Positions 40,701 to 52,700 of a stretch of 64,000 nucleotides of DNA are shown here, in pieces. How positions within the stretch are numbered: position 1 is the first letter of the stretch; each line of letters begins with the position of its first letter. A program made the translations under genes and the position numbers. This stretch comes from Candidatus Omnitrophota bacterium (GTDB lineage Bacteria > Omnitrophota > Gorgyraeia > Zapsychrales > Zapsychraceae), in contig JAGOSC010000003.1 of the NCBI GenBank assembly GCA_018062515.1, forward strand, positions 17,474 to 81,473, in the 5' to 3' direction. The notes below the pieces were generated by a model. That model was not told the DNA's origin. It saw only the letters and a list, made by a program, of their open reading frames with translations, and did no database searches.

Positions 40701-43700
40701 GAAGATTTGATCCTGGCAAATGTAAGAACAGCGACGATGAATATCATCTTTATGACAATCGGGCTGATTATAAATACAACACCGGCTGTTAAAATTATTG
40801 CTCCTAAATCATTGGATTTAGTACCGCGCTCTTCAATTCTATTGAACAATATATTTTCTAAGAATGTTTTAGCTTTACCCGTTACGCTGGCAACTAATCG
40901 TGCCTTAGTGACTTTAGTTGTATTGACATTTTGTATAAATCGATTAGCTAATATGTTTTGTTCTTTTTTGCTTAAACGGTTAAATAAACGATTTACCGCA
41001 GCCCAATGAGCGGCTGGTATAGCATTTATTCCTTGTTTTCCGTCGTGAACTGGCTGTATGTCGCCTTTAACGGTATATAAAGCTAAGCCGAACATTTCGC
41101 TGATTAAGGTTTCACTTAATTGTTTTGACGTTAAATCAGCCTTCATTGTATGGCTGATGGCTTTAATGTTTCCGGTGTTGATGGACGTTTCAAAGATTTG
41201 TTGAACAGTAGCTTTCGTGCGGAATTGTTGTAATGGAGTAGTGATAAAGACAAACGTATGGGCGTTTAGTTTTCTTTCAGCGGATAATATTTTGCGGTAA
41301 TTTTCGAAATTTTGTTTTGTATTGGTTGATTCATTCTCGAGGATAACATTTTTACCTTCGGTTAAAGTGATATTTTTGAATTCAACTTCAGTAGCGATCA
41401 TTTGATTCATCACTTGCAAGATGATTTGCGCTTCGCTGATCTTCACTTTTCCTGCGCTTAAAGCTGAACTTAATTCAGCCAAATCAGCCGCTGAACTGAT
41501 AATCTTTCCGGCGACTTCGACCGTGTAACCAGCTTCAAGGGCTTTGATGATCAACGGCATGGTTAATCGTCCATATCCGCCGAGAATAACAATACGTTTG
41601 GCGTTTGCTGCTTCATAAACTCTCAAGGTGTGTCGAATCATATCGATATCATCATTTCCAGCGAAAACAACATCGTCGACGGATTCTTGACTTAATTGTT
41701 CCATGGTCATATCAGATTGGCTGAGGCCTTCAGCCAATTGTTCTTTAGCTTCAGCGGCCAATTTGGCTTGACGTTGGAAGTACAAGCGGGCAGCTAACCA
41801 AGCGGCCAGTGATAAGGCAACGATACCGGCGATGACAGTCGCATAAGCGCTGAACAATACAACAGCGACTATCCCCGGAGCCAAATCATTCATTTTCTTG
41901 GTATTCTTGGTATCTTTAACATTCTTATGATTGGATACAGTCAATTTATTATTAAACAATCGTTTGGCTTCATTGAATAAATAATACAAGGATCCTAATA
42001 TCCAGGTGATGAAAAAGACGCCAGTAATGGTAACCGGTAAGAAATAAATCAAAGCTGTTGCGGATTCTGTGACGGCCAACCCAATACCGAACCCTAACAT
42101 AAGTAATTCATAGAATATAAGCGCTAAACCTTTAAAATATAATCCTCCCTTATTCTTTCTCAAATCTTTCTTAATGGCTTTTGTTAATTCTTGTTTTTCA
42201 GAATATATCGTGTTCTTATCAGCTTTAGCTATTTTAAAGAGTTGTTTGGTGATTGCACCTGGAACCCAGATAACATCTAACCAAGATCGGATAATTCCCG
42301 TTTTGGTCCATTGTGTATATCCTTTGAATCCTTTATAACCAGTTGTTCCGGGGAATATGCCCGGCATAGTCAGAATCGGCGCGAAGGCCCATAAGAAAAT
42401 AGCGGCAATATAGAAGAATGACCAAAGAATTGGTAAGGCTTGCCACAAGAAAACACCTAATGAAGATATGAAAATAAAGATAAGTGAGAAGTTTATCTGG
42501 AATTGGAATGAATCGGTCGCCTTAAGTTTATTACCAGCATTATCCATGAATCTATAAATGCGTTCGATGAACTCAAATCTAGCTATGTCCCATCCCTTCT
42601 CTGACTGATTAAACTTAGCCTTTCCGTGCAAACCTTTGAAAATACCAAGCGAATAATTGATGATGTAAGTGATGTAAACCATCATCAAGGCTGGGAACAA
42701 TCCAAATAAACTTGAAATACTGCCTTGAATACCTTTGCGATTGAAATTCACATAATGTTTCACTAATGTGATGGCAAGCACGACTGCCGTGGCCAACCCA
42801 GTGAAAGGCATAAACGCCATACCCAAAAAGGCCGTTAATCCTAAGAAATGCGCGATAAGTGAGGCCAAAATGGTCGTCGGAATAATACCTAAATAATTTA
42901 CTAATCCGCGCATAATACCTTTTTCCTGTTGTGATTGAGCTATACCGCTCATGGTCACCATTTGTGAGAACCATACGCCGACGAAAGCCAAAAATACCGC
43001 GAATGGGAAGCCGGCAAAACCGCTGACACCCAAATAAAGGACGGTGAATATATATGACGGAACCGCTAACATAATGAACGGTTTCTTGGTAAAGAAGCTG
43101 ATCGTGAAGAAGAGCATCATTTTTTGATACCAATTAAATTCTTTACTCTTCATTAAGCGGGTTAATTGACGTCCAAGACCTAATTCCGCCCCGCCAGCCG
43201 CAAATTTTTGGAACGGAACAGAACCGCCCGCGACGCTGACCTCGCGACCTTTACCTACCTGTAAATATTCACGGTGAGCGATGTAGTAACCTTTTCTCTT
43301 CAACCAAACTTGAATCGCTAACATAATGTCTTCGGATACATAATCCGGAGGAAGCGTTCCGAATTCTTTTAATAATTCAGTTCTGAAAAATGCGCCGTGA
43401 CCATAGAAACCTAATGCCGCAGACATGGCATTTACACGCATGACAAATGTTGTCCATGTGCGGTCACCGAAACCATGAACCTTACCAATCCAGTTGAACT
43501 TATCGGTGATGATATATTCAGCGACGTTAACCGCCATCAATTGCGGATCATCGTTGAATTCGGCCAAAAGGTTCGGGAATTTCAAGGCGTCTTCGAAGCG
43601 AATATCGTTATTAGCATCCAAGAACAAGTTGATGTCGCCGGTTGAATAGTTCATCATATTGTTTTGATTCATCGGTTTATAGTTTGGATAAATATTCCAC

Positions 43701-46700
43701 TTTGCCGGTGATCCAAATTCTTTAAACGTTCCTTCTCTTGGATTAAATTTGTACATACTGTGTTCTTCGTCCGTCAAGAAAGCGACTTGAAGCATTGGAT
43801 ATTTACGTAATAAGAATTTAAGGTCTTCAATCTTACGGCGCTCTTCTTCCTTGTCATGTTTTTCTAATTTTTTGAAACTTTGATATGCCCAAACGATCTG
43901 TAATTTTTCAGCGACTTTAAGATCGACAGCGGCTTCACTATGAGCAATTTCCGGGAATAATTGTTTAACGATAAAGCGGTAGGCTTCCCAGGCAGTAATG
44001 AGGCCCATAATGGTTCGGTAAAACGGATGGAAACGCATATTGACGAAGTCTTCCACCATTTCCGTAATCTCTTGGACGATTTCGCTATTCATATTTGTTG
44101 GGAACATAAACTCTTCTGTACCTTCCAAAGCGCGCCATTCTGAAATGGTTGATTCGTCAATATTTTTGCCATATGTAGTAACTAAACGGCTCACAAAATT
44201 CTGCCATTCATCCGGCATTTCCTTAATAATGTGCGTTAACTTGGTTTTACCGACACCGCCCTCTTCTTTATTCAGGTCGGAGAAGTGAACCATAACAACT
44301 TCATCATTACCAACGGCGTTGATCGTCAATTTCGGTAATCTTGTCCATGCCGGCATGGTTGGCATTCTCATCTTGACGACGCTAGTCATATAGAATTGTA
44401 AACGCTCTCTGACTTCTTCATTTTTAAAGGTTCTGCTGAAATCATTAATAGCTACGCGTTCTTTTTCTTCTTGATCAATTAAATTCTTTTCGTATAAGTG
44501 TTTAGCAATTTCACTGCCTGTTTTCTTAGCGCCAAAATTTTTATCTAATTTGCTTACAAACGCGTCGGCATTTCTTCTTAACCCGCGGGCTGACGTAATA
44601 AAGCCTAATCCATCCATCCATCCCTTTATTGAACCAGTGATCCATTGTGTAAAGTTAATAAAGGTAAATGTATCAAGAAAGTAGAACATGATGAATGTTG
44701 ACCAAATAGCAATCGCTAGTCCCCAACCGGCAACCATACTTAAAGTATGATCTCCAAAAATATTAGACGTTATAATCTTTAAACTACTAAAGACGAAATC
44801 ATTCCAAACATACTTAAATCCAAACGTAACGGCCCAGAAGAATGTACTAAAGGACAACTCTTTAAGAGAGCGTCTAACATAATTCTTTCTCAAATAACTG
44901 CTACTTATTCCTTTATCTATTCTGCTTGCCGTATTTACTATATTTCGGATGTTTTGAATCAAATTCTTAACAACCAAAAAGGCTATAAAAGCAATGGCCG
45001 CCCATGTCACAAATACCGGAATCACCGCATAAATCGGTCCTAAGATAATGATCAATGTCGCCGGAATGGACAAAACAAATGGCCAGTTATTTTTACTATA
45101 TTGAACAGCACCTCTAAATCCGGCAAAGTAAGCTGATGCCGCAATGATTATGCTTACCAGCATGATCGCAACTGAGGTAATAAGCATATTATCCGCCAAA
45201 CCGTAAAACGCGATAACTCCATTTAGGATTAAACCAATTACAACGCCGATGATAATATAAGTTTTGCGTGAGGCATAATTTCCGGATTTATCTTTGTATG
45301 TCTTGAATTTCTGAATTTTCTCTGCAATATTTTTAAAACTTGTACTATCTTTGTGTTTATACAACAATGTACCTAAACGGCCTAATCGTTTGAGTCCTTC
45401 CTCAAGTGGTAGTTGATTTCCTTCATTATCTCTTAGTTGCTTACTCAATAAATCTTTAACAAATTCTCGATTATTCAATTGATCAATCAAATCTTCCCAG
45501 GTAATTCTAGATTCTTTTTCCATATCACCGACCGCTCCGCGATCATAGAATCTAGTTAAATTGAAGTACCATAGATCAATTTCCTTACCGAAGCGTTCTC
45601 CAACTCCTGCAGCCCATTTTTCTTTATCGTGGATATTACTGTCGATCAACTCTCGCAACATAATGGTATATCTTAATCGCGGCAGAATGGCGCGGATATG
45701 TGAACCGCGGGTAAACATAAGCACAAATAATACATACATTTCAAAATTGAATTTAATATTTTCGGGCAACTTTTGTCCGATTTGTATCATCCAATCATTG
45801 AATTCACTGAAATTATCGTCGAGGAATTTATCAGCGGATCGGTTGGTTCCATATAACATGTCAATGATTTTGTATAAGGCGATATCAACGGTTGGTTTAT
45901 CAAAACCAAATTTTTCAGCGACCGGCTTGATTTTATTTTCGATGGCGATATAAAAATCTTTCATGGCTTTATCAATCTTATTATTGGATTCAGAAATCTT
46001 ATCCTTTGAACCGCTTTCCCCTTTCACCAGCTCTTCTTCTATTTTCGCAAGTTCTTCGGTCTTTATTGTCTCCAAAACTTCTTTCGCTTTCGCAAGATCT
46101 TCCTTAGACATGATCTTTTCTCGAGTAACCATTACTTCCAGCGTATTAATTTCTTCTCCTGACTCATCACGTCGATCACCGATAACATATTTGGTGAAGT
46201 CATTGCCATTTTTCTTTCTGCGTTTGGCTAATAAATTGCCTACTCCATAAGATAGTGGACGGCCAACATAACTCCACAAGAAGAGGATTAATGCGGCGAT
46301 GCTGATCCATTGCATAATCTTGAACGAATCACCGTTGAAAATTCGGTCAATAAAGGACGTTTGATCAACATCAAATACTACATCAACGGTTTGATTTTCT
46401 TGATCAACCACAGTATGGAAAGGAATATCGAAACTTTGATTATTCTTAAGTTCCCATTGCTCGTCAAAGGTACGGTCCAATTCGGTTAATTCATCCAATC
46501 GTTTCGTGTCGGCAATTTTACCGTCTTCATAAATATAACGTCTTACATAAACATTGCCTGAAGCTTGATCTTTTTCGGTGACGATGATCACTTCACGCAC
46601 AATTTTCTTACCATCAACATCTTTGATAAAGGTATGAGAACTATTAAAGATAACGCTTAATTTCCAATTTCCATCTCCATTATGTGTCGTATAAGCTCTG

Positions 46701-49700
46701 ACGGGTTTTTCATTCTCGTCGTAGATAACATATTCAACGCCGGATGTTATAATCGGCGCACCGGCATAACCTTGCGCCACCGGATAGAGAAGTTTATGAA
46801 ATCCTTTAGCCAATAATTTTCCGCCCGGAGAACGAATTTGTGTGATTTTGAATTGTGAGTCAAGTACAAGAGATTCATAACCTTCAAGTGTCTTAATCAC
46901 CTTGCCGGCTTCATCATAATATTCAAACTGTACTTTATGCGTAGCATCGCGAGAGATTTTTGCGAACACAGCTCCATATTCACCTGGCCCACGGGTGACT
47001 GTAAAGTTTTCAAATTTTTGACGGCTATACTCAACGTCTGGTGAACGGAAAACTTCAACTTCGGTTAATTGATGATCTTTTCCGACGACAATAGCGCCAG
47101 GCTGGACACCGCTGAACATGCGTGTTAATGTCGTCAACTCGCCGCCATTGTAGCGGACTTGTAAATCGTAAACTCCTTCAAAGTTCCATAAATTAATTCC
47201 TAAATCACCATTGGCGAACAATACGGCGATTTTGCGTCCGCGAGCATCATTCGGGATCAGGAATTCATGTGTGGTCGTTGTTTCAACTTCTACCGGCTTT
47301 CCATCGACGAATGTTTTCGGTGTGACGAGAACTTCCGGTAATTTGGTATCCGGATAAATGCGCAACGATTCCATAATCTTCCAGAAGCCGCCTTGTTGCT
47401 GAACGCGTTCATATTCAGCCGGGAAACGTTTAGCTAAAGCTTCCATGTAGGTATTGATGACTTGCGGAGTAAAGAGACGTTTGGCAACCACTGTTCTGTC
47501 TTCATGAGGAATTTGCATACTGCGTCGGTAAATATCATAACGGGCTATTGAGAATGTTTCATTCGTCGCGTCATAGACTTTCAGTGAAAGCTCGCCGAAT
47601 AATGTTCCGTCAGCTAATTTTTTAACTTCAAATTTTTCGAATTCTGAATGAGTATAAACAACATTTTCTACAGTACCATTCGGATGTCTGACATCCATAC
47701 TCATAATACCACCCGTCGCTAAATAAGGATTTTCTTTGCCGTAGATATATTTGGATCTAATAGCTATGATCATATCCCGATTTTCTCTATCCGGAGTGGC
47801 GTCGTTTGCGTCAATTTCTTCTAACAATATGCCTTCAGCAGAGAAGATTTCGATAATATTTCGATAAATTCCGTCACTTAGTACAAGGGTTTTTGTTCTG
47901 GTTAATTCGCTAGTCTTATCATTATGAGAATATTGGCCATACTTATATTTAAGAATCCAGCGTTTTGACGTTGTATCGTATTCGTAACCGCGTCCGCCGA
48001 TTTCTTGACCTTGGGCGTTATAGATCGGATAAAATCTTTGATCTTTTCCGTCTTGGGTATGGGTCGTTCGGTAAATAAGCTTTCCGTTGACTGTTTGAAT
48101 GGTGGTTGATTTTTCTAAGTATTCTTTCTTGTCATAATCGTACCATTTTGTTTCTTTAAGGATGACGGTTTCGTTGTACGGATTGAACATTCCGACGATG
48201 CTCTTAATTACTTTTCCGTTAACCTTGATATCAACTTCTTTAGCTGATTGTTGAGCGCCTCGGCCATATCCGCCTTCGGATTGCGCGCCGGCTTTATTTA
48301 TTTCATAACCTAAAGCGTTGAAGGTCATTTTCTTGGATTTTCCGGTTCGATAGTCGGTATAGACGATCGTGACTTTAGCGTCGGTTGGTTCAGCGTCGAT
48401 GTTGTAATAAATGGTGCGTGTTCCGGCGATCTTGACTTGATGTGCGGCGAAATATTCAATCACTTCTTCGGTATAAGCTTCCATATCTTCGTAATTGTTG
48501 TAACTTCCGGTAAATTTAATTCCGTTCTTATAGATTTCCGTTGATATTTCGATACCGGTTTTTGGATCGTATGTCGGGATGGTGATAAATTTATCGTTAG
48601 CTGCGAAAAAGCGTTTTCCGTTGCGATAAATTTCAACGCCTTCATTTGTTTTCCATTCCGGATTGATTTTCTGAATAATCAAACTCTTATTGATCGGGAA
48701 TGTTACCGTCGCTAATACTGTTTCTTCTTGGCCATCTCCGTCGACATCGATGTCAATTTGGAAGTTGGTGAAATTGCCGTTAACAATATTGAGGCGTTCA
48801 ATTTCGGATAATGTTTTGATCTTATCCATGACCTTGTTGAGCATGACCAAATCGTATACCTTATATCCTTGTTCGTGAACATAAGCGTCGCCGAGTTCGA
48901 TTTCGCCGGATGCTGTTTCTACAATCTTGTTGAATGTAATTCCGCCGCGTCTATAGTTGAACTTATTGCCGTTGACATCGGTATAAATGCCGCCGTTCTT
49001 AAGCACATTGAAGCGTCGGGTATTTTCCAAGTTTTGTTTTTCACGTTTAACATCTTCTTCCATTTGTTTAAGCCCGGCGATGATAACAATTCTTTCTAAA
49101 CGTCCATCCTTATGCGCGATGAGGAATTCCATTTCATTCTTGGAACTGGTGAATTCAATATCCATGCGAAGGGCTTTTAGCTCACGTAAGCGGATCTTTT
49201 CATCTTTTGTTAAAGTACGTTCTTTTTTCGTTTGCTCTAATTGAACCTTTTCCTTCAAATCGTCTTTTAAATTCATATAGTATTCATAGTTTTCTTCGCC
49301 GGGCTTCACTTCAGTCTTTTGCACTTCTTCGAGAGTTAACTTTTTCGCCTTTGAGTTATATTTGGCAAATTCATTAGAAATAATCTTAACTTCTTTACCG
49401 ATTTCATGAGCGATGCGATTTAAATCAGCCTTCATTAATATAGTTAAAGCTGTTTCATCCGTACCTTTCTCCTCGTCGGATAATTGATCATAAAGTTGCG
49501 CAAACATATTCGTTGGGTCAATGATATTTCCGTTAACCTTGACTCTAAAATCAATACCTGCATTGCCGCTGTTTCCAATAATTTCACCAACTTTAATTCG
49601 ATCGCCGATCATGACATCAGCACCAGATAAATCTCCGTACACGATGCTGATTTTATTTCCTTCATAATCGATGGCGGTCTCAACTTCAATTTCAAACTTG

Positions 49701-52700
49701 CCGTTCTCTTTATCTTGTCCGACATGGATGACTTCGCCGGTCATATTTGACGGGATTTCTGTATCGTCGGCGACAGCGATGGTGATTCGGTCATTATCTA
49801 ATGTGAAACGTCCGTCTTTATACGGGCTATTATGGATAAGTTTAGATCGTAATAAAGCCATTCGAAGCGCTGCGAATTTCTTCACATCAGCTATGACAGT
49901 TGGTTTTGTAATTTGATTATTTTCAATTTTCGTTGTTAAGAAATTATCGCCGGCCACGACGCTGATGAAATATTGAGCGGTTGAGCCTAAGGCTTGATTG
50001 CCCACGGCAGTTTTAGATCCAATACCGGTTTCAACGCCTTTAAGGGTGGCTTGCGGGAAGCTGCCGTCTTCATTCATCATTAATTCAAGTTGAGGTCGGT
50101 ATAGTTTGACCCGTTCAATTTGCACATTAGCCTCGTCGAGTAAACCATATTGTCTGAAATATGGAATGAACATTTTGAATACGCCGATCGCTTGGGCGGT
50201 TTCTTTAGTAAATCCTATTCTTCGTTTACTTTCATCCGTGACGTCATTACGCTTGGTCATGGCGGTCTTCAAGTCAACTAAATCAAACAAGCTGACTTCT
50301 TTTCCTTTATACATAACGTTAACGCCGAATGTCTCGACGATTTTGTTGAGAAGTTTGGCGAATTCCCGGGCGGCTTGCTCATTGGTCATGCCTTTTGTCT
50401 TGATAAAGGTGTCAGCATATTTTTGTGGGCCCATGGCTTCTATCAATTGCATTTGAACATCCGACGTGAATCCTTCAGCATCTTTTTGATTTTTAAATAA
50501 TCCGGTTTCTTTATCTCTCAAGGTTTTAATAAAGCTTAAGCTTCTGCGGCTAGCTTCCCGGGAGTCGTCATCATCATTTTGCTCAGCATAATTATTGAAG
50601 AAGGCATATACAATCAAATTGGTTCTTAAGTCTTCAGCATTAGGAGTAATTCCTCTTTCTGAAAGCGGCAAGATATATTCCGGAAGGACTTTACCAAGTT
50701 TCAAATCAGTGTCTCCGAACCGTTTAACTGTCAGTGTTGTTTTTTGGTCTTGTACATCCAGCATCAAATCTTTAATATCTTCCAACATACGATGATAGCG
50801 GTAATCATGCGTGGACTTCTCATAAGTCATAATTGCCAAACCAATCGCCGCGGTGGTAGGTACATGCGGATTTCCATGAGGTTCACCGGTATTGACGTCG
50901 ATATCGCGCGCGAATCCGCTGAAGGAAACGCCACGGCCTTCGACTTGTTTCTTATAGCTAATATTATAATAATAATTAAGTGTGCGTTTGATGCTCTTGA
51001 TATCGTTACTGATTAAATTCTTGATAATATCCTCCGCGTGATCCATACCAGTTCCGATTGAATATGAACCAGGCATTTCTTCGTCATAAGATTTAGGCGT
51101 TCCCGTCGGTGTGTTATACGCGCCAAAATCACTACCCATGTTCGTAGAAACTCCACTTTCTTTCAGCGCGAGCTTCATATTTTCCAAAGTTTCCATTTCT
51201 TGATGGATCTTCTTCAACTGACTCTTAATTCCGTTGCGGGTAAATATAATCACTCTCTTATGTTCTGTGCCGTCGGCGTCAATGGTTGTTGCCAGTGTGA
51301 CCGGAACTTGTATGGTACGGCCTTTGCCGTCGTCGATCTCTACGGATTGCACTGTTTTAAATAGGGCATTATATTGTTCTTGGGTATATGTAACGGCTTT
51401 ATCATTGAATATGTTTGAGCGAATATCATAGGCTACAATGTTTTTATTATCTTCAATGCGATTCAAATGCTTGAGAAGATCCTTTTCCCAACCTAAAGTA
51501 AATGAATAGAACGGTACACCGATACTAAATCTGAGCCCGGTCGGCGCTTCTTTAAATGGATAGCTCAATTTGTTATCACCGAATAGATCGGAAGCCCAAT
51601 TAATCACGGATCGGCCATCTAATCCAATGTTGACCACGTTCAAAATCTTATCGAGATAGGTAGCTTTCTGGGTCAATAAATCGTCGAATCTCTGATAATG
51701 AATTTGATGGCCAAGGAATATGGATGATAAGGCCTCACCAATATTGACGCTGCCATTATATTTGATAATGCGCTGGCTTAAAATATTGACCAAGGTTGGA
51801 TTTTTAGGTATGTCATACACTGGTATAATTTCTGTCCAATATTTTGGATCTATTTTTGGCGTCGATGGATCAACACCATTCAATCCAAACGATGATGGGT
51901 TGGTATTAGGATCTTGGAATTCTTTAGGTTGAGCGGATTTAATATTTTTCTCGGTGTTCAAACTTTCGGCTGCTCCGAGGAAAGAGGCGGCGTTCGACAA
52001 TAGCCCCATGATAAAGCCGATGTTTCTTTCGGCTGGAAGGCTCTTTAGATAACTAAACATACGCTCAGCATCTTCCGGTGTGAAATCACTTTCTAGTCTT
52101 TTCTCGGCTCTTCGTTTGTATTCATCCTTGGCGCTCTGTGGAAGGGCGTTCCAACGTTTTGTGAATTCCCGGTCAAATTTATTTTGACTGAGCGTCTTTA
52201 AAGTCGGATCATTTTTCAATAATTCTTCATTGAATAGGTATTTCTTATAGAACCGTATTTGCTCATTCTTCGTCGGGGCTTTAGGTGCTTTTTCCGGTTG
52301 AGTCATCATATCAAATACTATTCCAGTCCCTGCCGTTAACAGCTTGAGCGGCGGGAAGAATCCTGTAAAGATATCGGCAAAGCCCGTGAAGAGATTAAAG
52401 ACGCTTCTTTTCTCTAAAGTCTTTAACTGCTCTTTCTGTGCTTCTACTCTATTTTCTGCTTGCATCAAGCCCATAATGGCCTCGACTTCCTCGGCCTTAT
52501 GCGTGTTCATGCCGTAAATAATCCAGCTTTGATTGCCTTCTTTATCTTTTTCATCTTCGAATACTGAAATTCTTGGCAAAGGAGTTTGGCTGTATAACTT
52601 ATTCACTGTTTTACGCCATTGCCCGTTGACATCCTTAACTTTCGTCACGATGACCGGATGTCCGGCTGATTTGTCTTCAAACTCTCTGGTATCGTCGTCG

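Noticed and set aside
46380..49030. RHS/YD-repeat toxin
   Set aside because: YD-like turns are present, but the RHS core boundary motif and a toxin end are absent, and the region continues into a membrane synthase.
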